Assembly (NCBI RefSeq): GCF_000499525.1
Contig: NZ_HG529369.1
Coordinates: forward strand, 1-62,004
DNA from: Faecalimicrobium dakarense
Lineage (GTDB): Bacteria > Bacillota > Clostridia > Peptostreptococcales > Peptostreptococcaceae
Length of the DNA stretch: 62,004 nt
Direction of reading: 5' to 3'
This document shows, one piece after another, positions 18,270-27,504 of the stretch. The first letter of the stretch is position 1. The number at the start of each line of letters is the position of its first letter. The notes beneath the pieces were generated by a model. The model was not told the origin of the DNA. It searched no databases and was given only the letters and a program-made list of their open reading frames with translations. The translations under genes were made by a program, and so were the position numbers.

Positions 18270-19667
18270 CTAAGTATTATAAATTATATTTATTTTTTCG
18301 TAATTTAATTCACTGTTTTTTCCTAGCGATATGATTATACCATATTTTTCACCAATATTTTTAATTATATTTGTAAATTCTCCATTTATTATATTATATA
18401 AGTTACAATTTAATTCAATTTTTATATTTTTATATGATGTATGATTACTAATTCTTAATACTTCATTCTCAATGCTATCTATAATATAATTAATTGACTT
18501 TCTAGACCCACAGTCTTCGTATTCTTTATCTATATAGTATTTGTCTATAGAGTCCTTTTCTCTTCTTCTTGTTACTTCTACTAATCCTAACTTTGTCATT
18601 CCTAGTACTTCTGTTTTTCTTTTATCTTTTTTAAGTTCTCTATTTAAAGATTTTATTACATCTTCTTTATATGTATCTTTATGCATATCTATAAAGTCTA
18701 TTATTATTATTCCACCAATGTCTCTAAGCTTTAGCTGTTTTGCTATTTCAATTGATGCTTCTAAGTTTGTTTTATAAACCGTTTCAGATAACTTTATATT
18801 ACCTGTAAATTTGCCTGTATTAACATCTATGACTGTTAAAGCTTCTGTTTTTTCTATTATTAGGTATCCTCCACTTTTTAGCCATACTTTCTTACTTAAG
18901 GCTTTATCTATTTGACCCTCTACTCTATATAAATTAAATATATCTTTATTTTCTTCTAGTTCTAACTTATTTATATAATCTTTATTTATAAATTTTAAAA
19001 TATTTTTTATTTCTTCATATTTTTCACTACTATTAGTTACTATTTTTTCTACACTTTCATTTATATTATCTTTTACATACTTACTTGATAAATCTAGCTC
19101 TTTATGTAGCAGTTTTGGCCCTATACCTAATTTATATTCTTTTAATATATTTTCATATTTATTTTTTAAATCTATAATATCTTTTTCTAATTCCTCTTTA
19201 CTACACCCAACTGCTTCAGTTCTTATTATAAATCCTAAATTATTTGGGCTTACAGATTTTACAATTTCTTTTAATCTATTTTTTTCTTCTTCATTTGATA
19301 TCTTATTTGAAATCGTCGTTTTATTATTAGATGGTATATAAACTAAATATCTTCCAGCTATACTTATTTCTAAATTAAGTTTAGCACCTTTAGTTCCTAT
19401 CTCTTCTTTATTTACTTGAACTAATACATCTTGTCCTGATTTTATATTACTATCTTTTTTTAACTGAAGATAAGCTAACTTTTCAAACCCTATATCTACA
19501 AAACAAGCTCCCATACCAGGCAGTACGTTTTTAACTACACCTCTATATATATTTGATACAGTTTTACTTTTTATTTTATCCTCAATTAATAACTCTGTTA
19601 ATTTATCATTTTCTAATATAGCAGTTTTTTGAGATGCTACTAGACACTCTATTATTATCTTCTTCAT
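18270..19667 (-). CDS. rng: Ribonuclease E/G family protein
   Basis: RNase G-type endonucleases cut single-stranded RNA, for instance in rRNA maturation. The 465-residue product has an S1 RNA-binding region (about residues 35-110, NIYRGVVKNVLPGMGACFVDIGFEKLAYL). The catalytic DNase I-like region follows, with the metal aspartates in LTVIDVNTGKFTG and GGIIIIDFIDM. TKLGLVEVTRRR is the usual tail of the catalytic core. The zinc-link cysteine motif is weak (DCGSRKS). The gene often precedes rplU in clostridia, as here. Confidence 0.93.
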   Translation of the reverse strand: MKKIIIECLVASQKTAILENDKLTELLIEDKIKSKTVSNIYRGVVKNVLPGMGACFVDIGFEKLAYLQLKKDSNIKSGQDVLVQVNKEEIGTKGAKLNLEISIAGRYLVYIPSNNKTTISNKISNEEEKNRLKEIVKSVSPNNLGFIIRTEAVGCSKEELEKDIIDLKNKYENILKEYKLGIGPKLLHKELDLSSKYVKDNINESVEKIVTNSSEKYEEIKNILKFINKDYINKLELEENKDIFNLYRVEGQIDKALSKKVWLKSGGYLIIEKTEALTVIDVNTGKFTGNIKLSETVYKTNLEASIEIAKQLKLRDIGGIIIIDFIDMHKDTYKEDVIKSLNRELKKDKRKTEVLGMTKLGLVEVTRRREKDSIDKYYIDKEYEDCGSRKSINYIIDSIENEVLRISNHTSYKNIKIELNCNLYNIINGEFTNIIKNIGEKYGIIISLGKNSELNYEKINIIYNT

Positions 19668-19681
19668 ATATTACTCCTTAC

Positions 19682-19745
19682 AAAATTAGCTACTCTCGAG
19701 CGATGTATCGGCGAGTCACTTCATATCACTAACTCAGATACTCAA
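19682..19745. repeat. Diverged copy of the dispersed intergenic repeat
   Basis: GCTACTCTCGAGCGATGTATCGGCGAGTCA and CTTCATATCAC recall GCTACTCTTCATGTCGCC in the longest copy. Similarity is partial. It lies between rng and the terminator of the upstream operon. Confidence 0.35.
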
Positions 19746-19756
19746 AAATTGTACAT

Positions 19757-19782
19757 AAAAAGGTGGTTTTACCCACCTTTTT
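19757..19782 (-). terminator. Terminator after the radical SAM operon
   Basis: AAAAAGGTGG-loop-CCACCTTTTT, immediately downstream of the DUF2344 gene. Confidence 0.85.
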
Positions 19783-19783
19783 A

Positions 19784-20482
19784 CTACATAGGAGATACTA
19801 ATTGATTATCTTCTACTACATATAAATCTCTTCTTAGTATATCAACATCTAATGGATCCATTTCTAATTCTAATATTTCTAATATCTTAGGAATAAATAC
19901 ATTATTGTTTAAGTTTGCTTTAGAACCAGTTGCTAACATTGCCTCTAAAGTTATTTTATTATCTTGGATATCTAATAAATCAAAACTTTTTATCATAGGT
20001 CTTATATTTGACTCTACAATTTTACCTTTTTTATTTTTCTTAGTTATCATTATTTCTTCATTGCTCATGAAGTCTAATATTTTAGATTTTACCAATTCTT
20101 TAGTTAATGGCTTTTCAACTTCTATAGTGAATATATATTCTCCGTATTCTATAGTTGAAGCTAATGATGGAGTTTGCTTATCTATCTCTATTGCGTTTAT
20201 AAATTTTATACCATCTGGTAATTGTTTATTCATTCTATCTAAATATTCATCTACGCTTAAATCTTCTTCTATTTCAACGTCTACGTACTCTCCCTGGCTT
20301 TCTGTGCCTAAGGCTAGGGCATTTCCATAACTTATTTTAGGGTGAGGATTAAATCCTTGAGAATGAACTAATTCTATTTCAGCTCTTCTAAATGCTCTTT
20401 GTAATAATTGTTGTAAATCAAGGTGTGATATGTATATCATATCCCCTTCTTTGTTAAATTTAGTTCTTATTATTTTGCTCAT
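19784..20482 (-). CDS. DUF2344 / TIGR03936 family protein
   Basis: The 232-residue product matches the small partner of the TIGR03960 radical SAM proteins: TKFNKEGDMIYISHLDLQQLLQRAFRRAEIELVHSQGFNPHPKISYGNALALG. The biochemical function is not established. It nearly overlaps the upstream radical SAM gene, and in many clostridia the two are fused or adjacent, which argues for a shared task. The start is ATG at 20482 or TTG at 20491; neither has ideal spacing from the GGGGG site. Confidence 0.85.
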   Translation of the reverse strand: MSKIIRTKFNKEGDMIYISHLDLQQLLQRAFRRAEIELVHSQGFNPHPKISYGNALALGTESQGEYVDVEIEEDLSVDEYLDRMNKQLPDGIKFINAIEIDKQTPSLASTIEYGEYIFTIEVEKPLTKELVKSKILDFMSNEEIMITKKNKKGKIVESNIRPMIKSFDLLDIQDNKITLEAMLATGSKANLNNNVFIPKILEILELEMDPLDVDILRRDLYVVEDNQLVSPM

Positions 20483-20484
20483 AA

Positions 20485-22329
20485 TTAACAAAGCCCCCTT
20501 CCTATATCATGTGCGTTTATTCCACATCCATTACACTTATGTCTACAATCTGGAGAAATTGCATCTTGTCTTGATTTTTCATTTTCTCTAACTAAGAACT
20601 TCTTAGTTACACCTACATCTATATGATCCCATGGGAATACTTCTTCATAACTTCTTTCTCTATTTGCATAGAAAGCTATATCAAGTCCATTTTTCTCCAT
20701 AGCTTCTTTCCAAGTATCTAGGTTAAAGTATTCTGACCATCCATCAAACTTCGCTCCTGATTTAAATGCATCATATATAACTTTTCCTATTTTTCTATCT
20801 CCTCTAGCAATAACTGCTTCCATTAAACTTGTCTTAGAATCGTGATAGTTATACTTTATATTTCCATTTTTTAATTTTCTCACTAAGTGTCTTTGCTTTT
20901 CTACAACCTCTTCAGTTGTATCTTGTCCATGCCATTGGAATGGTGTAAATGGTTTAGGTACAAATGTAGATGTACTTACTGTAACTCCAAAGCTTCTTTT
21001 TATCTTTCCATTATGAACATCTCTATAAGTATCTATAACATTATAAGCAAGGTCTGCTATACCATCTAAATCATCATAAGTCTCTGTTGGAAGACCTATC
21101 ATAAAGTATAATTTAACACTATTCCATCCCATTTCAAATGCTTTTCTTGTTGCATTTGATAAGTCTTCTTCACTTACACCTTTATTTATAACATCTCTCA
21201 TTCTTTGAGTTCCTGCTTCTGGTGCAAATGTAAGACCTGATTTTCTAACTTGTTGTATCTTTTCAGCTATTTCCATAGAGAAGTTATCAAGTCTAAGCGA
21301 TGGAAGTGATATACCTATATTTTTAGATGCATACTCTTCAACTAAGAAATCTGTAAGATCTGCTAACTGTGAATAATCACTAGTACTTAAAGATGAAAGT
21401 GATATTTCATCATATCCTGTGCTCTTAATTAATTTATCTACTATCTCTTTTAATCTATTTAAACTTTTTTCCCTTATAGGTCTATAAATCATACCAGCTT
21501 GGCAGAATCTACAGCCTCTAGTACACCCTCTAAATAATTCTAATACAACTCTATTGTGAACTGTATCAATAAATGGTACTATTAATTTTTCTGGGTATGG
21601 TACTTCTTCAACATTCTTTATTATTCTTTTTTGTACTTTTGCTGGTACACCTTCTCTATTAGGAGTTACTTCCTTAACTGTGTTATCTTCGTTATAAGTT
21701 ACATCGTAGAAACTTGGTATATAAACTCCGTCTATTTTAGAAGCTTTATATAAGAAATCTTCCCTAGTCGTCTTATTCTTCTTCCACTCTTTATAAGCAT
21801 TTACAACCTCTAAGTTTACTTCTTCACCTTCTCCTAAAATTACTATATCAACAAAATCAGATAATGGCTCTACATTGTATGCACAAGGACCACCTACCAT
21901 TATAAATGGATCATCTAACTTTCTTTCTTCTCTTAGTAAAGGTATGTTTGCTAAATCTAATATATTTAATATATTAGTATATGAAAGTTCATATTGAAGA
22001 GTAAAAACTACAAAATCAAAATTAGTTATTGCTTCTCTTGATTCTAGTGCAAACATAGGTATATTTTTTTCTCTCATTATAGTTTCCATATCTACAGCAG
22101 GAGAATATACTCTTTCACAAAATACATCTTCATCTCTATTTATTACATCATATAATATATGACTTCCTAAATGACTCATCCCAACTTCATATAAATCTGG
22201 AAAACAATGAGCATATCTTATTAGATTTTTATTTGAAGTATCTTTATGTATTGAATTTATTTCGTTACCAAGATATCTTGCTGGCTTTTCTACCTTTTTC
22301 AAAATTCTTTTTAAGTCAACCTTATTCAT
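20485..22329 (-). CDS. B12-binding-type radical SAM protein, TIGR03960 family
   Basis: The 614-residue product has a cobalamin-binding-like N-terminal region (about residues 30-180). The radical SAM cluster motif CTRGCRFCQAG follows near residue 270, with GIGISLPSLRLD and FAPEAGTQRMRDVINKG later in the TIM barrel. The C-terminus is cysteine-rich (CRHKCNGCGI). The substrate is unknown. It forms an operon with the DUF2344 gene, behind its own promoter at 22377-22405. Confidence 0.9.
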   Translation of the reverse strand: MNKVDLKRILKKVEKPARYLGNEINSIHKDTSNKNLIRYAHCFPDLYEVGMSHLGSHILYDVINRDEDVFCERVYSPAVDMETIMREKNIPMFALESREAITNFDFVVFTLQYELSYTNILNILDLANIPLLREERKLDDPFIMVGGPCAYNVEPLSDFVDIVILGEGEEVNLEVVNAYKEWKKNKTTREDFLYKASKIDGVYIPSFYDVTYNEDNTVKEVTPNREGVPAKVQKRIIKNVEEVPYPEKLIVPFIDTVHNRVVLELFRGCTRGCRFCQAGMIYRPIREKSLNRLKEIVDKLIKSTGYDEISLSSLSTSDYSQLADLTDFLVEEYASKNIGISLPSLRLDNFSMEIAEKIQQVRKSGLTFAPEAGTQRMRDVINKGVSEEDLSNATRKAFEMGWNSVKLYFMIGLPTETYDDLDGIADLAYNVIDTYRDVHNGKIKRSFGVTVSTSTFVPKPFTPFQWHGQDTTEEVVEKQRHLVRKLKNGNIKYNYHDSKTSLMEAVIARGDRKIGKVIYDAFKSGAKFDGWSEYFNLDTWKEAMEKNGLDIAFYANRERSYEEVFPWDHIDVGVTKKFLVRENEKSRQDAISPDCRHKCNGCGINAHDIGRGLC

Positions 22330-22376
22330 TTATCTTAAAACCTCCGAATATGTTTATTGTTTTAGACATAATTACT

Positions 22377-22405
22377 ATTATACACGATATGATATTATGT
22401 ATCAA
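22377..22405 (-). promoter_or_regulatory. Promoter of the radical SAM operon
   Basis: On the minus strand TTGATA and TATAAT are separated by exactly 17 bp, about 50 bp before the start codon. Confidence 0.65.
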
Positions 22406-22626
22406 AATTTTATTGTTTATAAATAATAGTTTTTCAAAATATTTAGACATTATATATTTAAATATTTTGAGTATTTTTATATTATAACCTCAATCTATAT
22501 ATATAGTATTAAATTCCATACAAAAAATCATTTTTTTTATCCTTTTTTTGATATAATATAATTGAATACTATTTTTAAAATAAATTTTCAACGTTTTTTG
22601 TATACAAAGAACAAATATGTAATATT
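22406..22626. other. Divergent intergenic region
   Basis: Extremely AT-rich spacer between the radical SAM operon and fprA. Apart from the two promoters on its flanks I see no gene or RNA. Confidence 0.5.
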
Positions 22627-22656
22627 TTGTTTCAACGTAAATAAATTGGGTATAAT
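22627..22656 (+). promoter_or_regulatory. Candidate promoter of fprA
   Basis: TTGTTT and TATAAT, 18 bp apart, 34 bp before the fprA start codon. Confidence 0.5.
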
Positions 22657-22689
22657 CTTTATATGAAATTAATTTTAGGAGGATTTTCA

Positions 22690-23883
22690 ATGAGTAATGT
22701 ATTTGAAATAAAAAAAGATATTTACTATACAGGTGTTATAGATAAGGATTTAAAGGTATTTGACATAATAATGGAAACTGAATTCGGGACTACTTATAAC
22801 TGTTATTTAGTAAAAGATGAAAAAACTGTTTTATTTGATACAGTAAAAGGAAATTTCAAAGAAGAATTTTTAAATAATTTATCTGAAGTTACAGATATAA
22901 AGGACATAGATTATGTAGTAGTACATCATACTGAGCCTGACCACGCTGGTAGCTTAAAGTACTTATTAGACTTAAATCCTAATATAGAAGTTTTCTGTAC
23001 TAAGGCAGCTAAATTATATTTAAATGACCAAATAAATAAGCCTTTTAAATGTCACGTTATAGCTGATGGAGAAGTATTAAATATAGGAAAAAGAAATATT
23101 AAATTTATAACTGCACCATTCTTACACTGGGCAGATACAATGTTTACTTATATAGAAGAAGATAAAACTTTATTCACTTGTGATGCTTTCGGATGTCATT
23201 TTGCAAGTGTTGATGCTAATGTTGTTGAAAGTGAAGATTACTTAAAATCATCTAAGCATTACTACGATTGCATAGTTAAACCATTTGCTAAACATGTTTT
23301 AAGTGCTATAAATAAAGTTGTAGAATTAAAATTAGATTTTGATACAATATTAACTTCTCATGGTCCTATGCTTACAAAAGACCCTATGGCTGCAGTTAAA
23401 AGATATTTAGATTGGTCAACTGAAGTTATAGAAACTACTAATCAAAATCAAGTATCAGTATTTTACTTATCAGCTTATACAAACACTTTAACTATGGCTA
23501 AAAAAATAGAAGAAGGTTTACTATCTGAAGGTGCTAATGTTAAATTATACGATTTAGAAGAAATGACTTTAAAAGATATGCATGATGCTGTTGTAATGTC
23601 TAAAGTTATATTATTAGGTTCTCCTACAATAAATAAAACTATGGTTAAACCTATGTGGGACTTATTCTCTACAATAGACCCTATGGCTAATATTGGTTCT
23701 ATAGCAGGAGTATTTGGTTCATTTGGATGGAGTGGTGAAGGTATAACTATTGCTGAATGTACTCTTAAATCTATGAACTTTAAAATGCCTATACCATCTT
23801 TAAAGAAAAAATTCTGCCCATGTGATGATACATTACAAGAATGTTTCGACTTTGGTGTAGAGTTCGCTAAATTAGTTAAATAA
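22690..23883 (+). CDS. fprA: A-type flavoprotein (flavodiiron protein)
   Basis: Flavodiiron proteins reduce O2 to water, or NO to N2O, and protect anaerobes. The 397-residue product has an N-terminal metallo-beta-lactamase-like diiron domain with the ligand set H80-x-E82-x-D84-H85 (HHTEPDHAG). Further ligands lie in FLHWADTMFTY, CDAFGCH and SHGP. A C-terminal flavodoxin domain (about residues 250-397) binds FMN. The ATG at 22690 has AGGAGG upstream. It is followed by a terminator, so it is a single-gene unit. Confidence 0.95.
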   Translation: MSNVFEIKKDIYYTGVIDKDLKVFDIIMETEFGTTYNCYLVKDEKTVLFDTVKGNFKEEFLNNLSEVTDIKDIDYVVVHHTEPDHAGSLKYLLDLNPNIEVFCTKAAKLYLNDQINKPFKCHVIADGEVLNIGKRNIKFITAPFLHWADTMFTYIEEDKTLFTCDAFGCHFASVDANVVESEDYLKSSKHYYDCIVKPFAKHVLSAINKVVELKLDFDTILTSHGPMLTKDPMAAVKRYLDWSTEVIETTNQNQVSVFYLSAYTNTLTMAKKIEEGLLSEGANVKLYDLEEMTLKDMHDAVVMSKVILLGSPTINKTMVKPMWDLFSTIDPMANIGSIAGVFGSFGWSGEGITIAECTLKSMNFKMPIPSLKKKFCPCDDTLQECFDFGVEFAKLVK

Positions 23884-23885
23884 TA

Positions 23886-23926
23886 AAATTCGCTGCGCTC
23901 ATATCGCCGACGCAGTCGCTTAAAAA
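23886..23926. repeat. Copy of the dispersed GC-rich intergenic repeat
   Basis: AAATTCGCTGCGCTCATATCGCCGACGCAGTCGCTTAAAAAT shares its start (AATTCGCT.CG) and the TCATrTCGCCrACG core with the copy at 2756-2876. It looks like an internal-deletion derivative. It contains a short inverted repeat (GCTGCG...CGCAGTCGC). Confidence 0.45.
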
Positions 23927-23928
23927 TA

Positions 23929-23967
23929 AAAAAGGACAAGGTTTAAACTTTAAACCTTGTCCTTTTT
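23929..23967. terminator. Bidirectional terminator between fprA and mgsA
   Basis: A 19-bp perfect stem (AAAAAGGACAAGGTTTAAA and complement) lies between two convergent units, with T runs on both sides. Confidence 0.88.
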
Positions 23968-23972
23968 ATTTA

Positions 23973-24386
23973 TTAAACTCTTTGACTAGTAGTTTTTCTA
24001 ACTTCTCTCCAAGAAAGTTCCCCTCTATCTAATGCCTTTATAAATATTTCTGCTGATGCAAGATTTGTAGCTACTGGTACATGGTAAACATCGCACAATC
24101 TTATTAATGCTTGTATATCAGTTTCATGTGCTTGAGATGTAAGTGGATCACGTAAAAATATTACTAAGTCTATATCCTGAGATACTATTAATGATCCTAT
24201 TTGTTGATCTCCTCCAAGCGGTCCTGATGCAAGCCTATTAATATTTAATTCTGTTTCATCCATTATTCTTTTTCCTGTTGTTCCTGTTGCGTAAAGACCA
24301 TAGTTTTTTAATATAGCTTCATAACCTATACAAAACCCTACCATTGTATTTTTCATCTCATCATGTGCTACTAATGCAATATTCAT
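23973..24386 (-). CDS. mgsA: Methylglyoxal synthase
   Basis: MgsA converts dihydroxyacetone phosphate to methylglyoxal and phosphate. The 137-residue product has the family core MNIALVAHDEMKN, the phosphate-binding ATGTTGKR, and the catalytic aspartate Asp60 in GPLGGDQQIG. VIFLRDPLTSQ is also conserved. The ATG at 24386 has GGAGGG four to five bases upstream; a longer frame is not supported. It ends the shape/division operon. A VOC-family protein that might handle methylglyoxal adducts lies at 42260. Confidence 0.96.
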   Translation of the reverse strand: MNIALVAHDEMKNTMVGFCIGYEAILKNYGLYATGTTGKRIMDETELNINRLASGPLGGDQQIGSLIVSQDIDLVIFLRDPLTSQAHETDIQALIRLCDVYHVPVATNLASAEIFIKALDRGELSWREVRKTTSQRV

Positions 24387-24403
24387 AAGTCCCTCCATTA
24401 TGA

Positions 24404-25522
24404 TTAAAAGTTTATTTTTTTCCTTCTCATACAAACATTTAAAACTAATCCTAGGTTAGCTAAAGATGTTACTAATGAACTTCCTCCATAACTAATAAAC
24501 GGAAGTGTTACTCCAGTTACAGGAATCAATGCTACTGTCATACCTATATTTTGAATAATCTGATATGCAAACATGCACATTACCCCTACTACTATAAGTG
24601 TACCATAAAAATCTTTTGCCTCTCTAGCTATATAAATCATTCTGGTTAGGAAAATTGCATATAAAGCTATTACAGCTGCCATTCCTATTGCACCTAACTC
24701 TTCACCTATAACAGCAAATACAAAGTCACTTTCTTGAACAGGTAAAAATCCTTCTTGACTTTGACTACCATTGTATAATCCTTTACCAGTTGGTCCACCT
24801 GAACCTATGGCAATCATAGATTGCATAACTTGATAATTTCCTTTTAGTGTTGGGTCTTCAGGATTTAAAAATGCTTCTATTCTATCTTTTTGATGAGGTG
24901 CCATAAATAAATACATTATAGGCAAAGATATAAGCGCTATTATTATCCCTCTCTTTATCAACTTTATATCAAGTCCAGCTGTAAATAACATTCCTGCTAT
25001 TATACAAGAAAATACTATTGCTGTTCCTAAATCAGGTTGAGCAAATAACAATCCTATAAAAGGTAAAGCATACACTACAACTGGTATAATATCCTTTATA
25101 GTATTTAATTTACCTTTTCTAGATTCTACTATTTTAGCATAACTTAATATAAAAGTTAGTTTCGCTAATTCTGATGTTTGAAAATCTAAAGGTCCTAAAT
25201 TAATCCAAGATCTAGCTCCACCTCTTTCAGCTCCAATCCCAGGTATTAAAACTATAAATAATAATACTAAACTAATTATATAAAGTGCCTTATAATACTT
25301 TCCTAAAAAATTATAATCAAATAATAGCATTACAGCTATCATTCCTATACCTAATGCAAAGGCCGTCCCTTGTACAAATACCTGTTTATAATTACCTGTA
25401 TCTCGTGCATGTGTAGCACTCACTAAAACCACTAGGCCAAAACTGAATATTGCTAGTACTGTTAATATTAACTTCCAATCTAATTGCTTTATTAATTTAA
25501 TGGTCGATTTATATTCGATCAT
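24404..25522 (-). CDS. rodA: Rod-shape determining SEDS protein RodA
   Basis: RodA is a peptidoglycan glycosyltransferase that works with PBP2 in side-wall elongation. The 372-residue product has about ten membrane helices. It shows the SEDS motifs GGARSWINLGPLDFQTSELAKL, QSMIAIGSGGPTGKGL, LPVQESDFVFAVIGEELG and GVTLPFISYGGSS. It lies in the same strand cluster as mreBCD and PBP2, its natural partners. A terminator-like hairpin separates it from minE. Confidence 0.95.
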   Translation of the reverse strand: MIEYKSTIKLIKQLDWKLILTVLAIFSFGLVVLVSATHARDTGNYKQVFVQGTAFALGIGMIAVMLLFDYNFLGKYYKALYIISLVLLFIVLIPGIGAERGGARSWINLGPLDFQTSELAKLTFILSYAKIVESRKGKLNTIKDIIPVVVYALPFIGLLFAQPDLGTAIVFSCIIAGMLFTAGLDIKLIKRGIIIALISLPIMYLFMAPHQKDRIEAFLNPEDPTLKGNYQVMQSMIAIGSGGPTGKGLYNGSQSQEGFLPVQESDFVFAVIGEELGAIGMAAVIALYAIFLTRMIYIAREAKDFYGTLIVVGVMCMFAYQIIQNIGMTVALIPVTGVTLPFISYGGSSLVTSLANLGLVLNVCMRRKKINF

Positions 25523-25597
25523 ATATTCACCGTCTTTCTAACTGTAAATTGAAAACTTAACTTGAGTTGTGTATTTGTGAATTACTTTAAAATAAAT

Positions 25598-25625
25598 AAA
25601 GGGGGATTTTAGCCCATCCCCCTTT
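25598..25625 (-). terminator. Terminator-like hairpin between minE and rodA
   Basis: AAAGGGGGAT pairs with ATCCCCCTTT around an 8-nt loop, followed by a T-rich stretch. It may cut down, but not abolish, transcription into rodA-mgsA. Confidence 0.75.
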
Positions 25626-25635
25626 AAAATATCTT

Positions 25636-25920
25636 TTATATACTTCTATCTTTTATATTTTTTAGCGGTATATTAGCGACTAACGCAGATACTGTCATAT
25701 CTTCTTGATCCCCTCTACATTTAGACATTTTGATTTCAAGACCATCTTCTTCTATTTCTGCATAATTTGATATAACCTTAAGAATATCTGTCTTTATCAT
25801 ATCTAAAAGCTTCGGAGAACAATCTACTCTATCATGTACTAAAACTAACTTAAGTCTTTCCTTTGCTACTGACTTGCTAGTTCTAGATTCGTTAGAAAAA
25901 ACCTTAAATAAATCTAACAC
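25636..25920 (-). CDS. minE: Cell division topological specificity factor MinE
   Basis: MinE stimulates MinD ATPase and positions MinCD. The 94-residue product has the MinD-interacting region (KERLKLVLVHDRVDCSPKLLDMIKTDILKVISNY) and the C-terminal topological domain with LEIKM. It is 17 bp after minD. MinE with MinCD indicates an oscillation-type system rather than DivIVA/MinJ only. Confidence 0.94.
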   Translation of the reverse strand: MLDLFKVFSNESRTSKSVAKERLKLVLVHDRVDCSPKLLDMIKTDILKVISNYAEIEEDGLEIKMSKCRGDQEDMTVSALVANIPLKNIKDRSI

Positions 25921-25937
25921 TGATATATCCCCCTTTA

Positions 25938-26735
25938 TTACTTAGCCATTTTAAACATTTTTTTAATTTTACTAAAAATATTACTTTCAGATTCTGCTTC
26001 CATCATTGGCACATCTTGTCCTAATATTCTTTTAGCTATATTTTTATACGCTTGTCCTGCACTAGATCTAGAATCAAGTATAGCAGGCTCTCCTTTATTA
26101 GTAGATACTATGATACTTTCATCATCTGGAACAAGACCTATTAAGTCAATAGCTAGTATCTCTATTATGTCTTGTTTATCCATCATATCTCCACGTCTAA
26201 CCATATCTTGTCTTATTCTATTTATAACTAATCTAATATCTTTAATTTCATTTGCTTCTAATAATCCTATAATTCTATCTGCATCTCTTACAGCGGATAC
26301 TTCTGGATTTGTTACAACTATTGCTCTATCAGCTCCAGCAACAGCATTTTTAAATCCTTGTTCTATACCTGCTGGACAGTCTATTAATACATAATCAAAT
26401 GACTCTTTAAGTTTTTCACATAAATTTGACATTTGTTCTACACTTACTGCATTTTTATCTCTTGTTTGAGCTGCAGGTAATAAATAAAGATTATCAAATC
26501 TTTTATCCTTTATTAATGCTTGCTTAAGTCTACATGTTCCTTCAACAACATCTACTATGTCATATACAATTCTATTTTCAAGACCCATAACTACATCTAA
26601 GTTTCTAAGTCCAATATCTGCATCCACTATAACTGTTTTTTTATTTTCCAAGCTTAGAGCAGTTCCTAAGTTTGCTGCGGTAGTAGTCTTTCCAACTCCA
26701 CCTTTACCAGATGTTATAACTATAACTTCGCTCAT
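25938..26735 (-). CDS. minD: Septum site-determining ATPase MinD
   Basis: MinD is a ParA-type ATPase that recruits MinC to the membrane. The 265-residue product has the deviant Walker A SGKGGVGKTTTAANLG (near residue 8), the switch aspartate in DCPAGIEQG, and VVTNPEVSAVRDADR. An amphipathic membrane-targeting tail ends in FSKIKKMFKMAK. It is part of minC-minD-minE. Confidence 0.97.
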   Translation of the reverse strand: MSEVIVITSGKGGVGKTTTAANLGTALSLENKKTVIVDADIGLRNLDVVMGLENRIVYDIVDVVEGTCRLKQALIKDKRFDNLYLLPAAQTRDKNAVSVEQMSNLCEKLKESFDYVLIDCPAGIEQGFKNAVAGADRAIVVTNPEVSAVRDADRIIGLLEANEIKDIRLVINRIRQDMVRRGDMMDKQDIIEILAIDLIGLVPDDESIIVSTNKGEPAILDSRSSAGQAYKNIAKRILGQDVPMMEAESESNIFSKIKKMFKMAK

Positions 26736-26764
26736 AATACTACCCCCCTATGGATTCATCCTTA

Positions 26765-27445
26765 TTATTTTATTATTTTAGGTAAGTAACTTTCTATTAT
26801 TATTCTACCATTACTTACTAGGGCTATTTCTGGGACATTTTCTTTTTCTTCTCCGTAGGTTTCATCATCTGGTGCTTCAGCTATATTACCTGCAATCTGT
26901 AGTACTTTAGCATTAAGATTGTTAGCAACAACATACGCATTTTCATTTCCAGTTGATCCTGCATGTATAAAGCCTTTAACACTACCCATTACTATAACAT
27001 TGCCATGGGCTACAACTCTGGCTCCAGAACTTACATTACCCATGATTACTACATTTGAAGTTGAGCTTACCTGTGATCCTGATTTCATATCCGTCATTAC
27101 AATTACATCGCCATCAAATTCAATATTTTCTCCAGATCTTAAGTTGTTTACATATTTAGTTTGAAAATTTTTAACTATTTTATTTTCATTGTCTTCAACA
27201 AACTCTACATCAAACCTAGATGATATATCGTCTTTTATATTTATAATTTGTATATCACTTAGACATTCACTATTAACCTCACAAATCTTAGCCCCGTTGA
27301 AAAAGCCTATAGACGATTCTAATCTATCTATTATAGCTTGCTTTATTTCATTAAAAGACGCTACTCTTTTAATGTTTACTATTATCCCTCTTTTACTGCC
27401 TTTGAACTCTACTAGTTCTTTGGCTTCAAAATCTATCAAAGACAT
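26765..27445 (-). CDS. minC: Septum formation inhibitor MinC
   Basis: MinC blocks FtsZ assembly away from mid-cell. The 226-residue product has an N-terminal FtsZ-interacting domain (about 1-95). A C-terminal beta-helix follows, with glycine-rich repeats such as GDVIVMTDMKSGSQV, GNVSSGARVVAHGNVIVMGSVKG and AGSTGNENAYV. It starts the minCDE set and has GGAGG before the ATG. Confidence 0.94.
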   Translation of the reverse strand: MSLIDFEAKELVEFKGSKRGIIVNIKRVASFNEIKQAIIDRLESSIGFFNGAKICEVNSECLSDIQIINIKDDISSRFDVEFVEDNENKIVKNFQTKYVNNLRSGENIEFDGDVIVMTDMKSGSQVSSTSNVVIMGNVSSGARVVAHGNVIVMGSVKGFIHAGSTGNENAYVVANNLNAKVLQIAGNIAEAPDDETYGEEKENVPEIALVSNGRIIIESYLPKIIK

Positions 27446-27504
27446 AACAACCTCCAGAGTGATATATCAATATTATATATTCTTCAAAAAAATCTTAATT
27501 CCTC

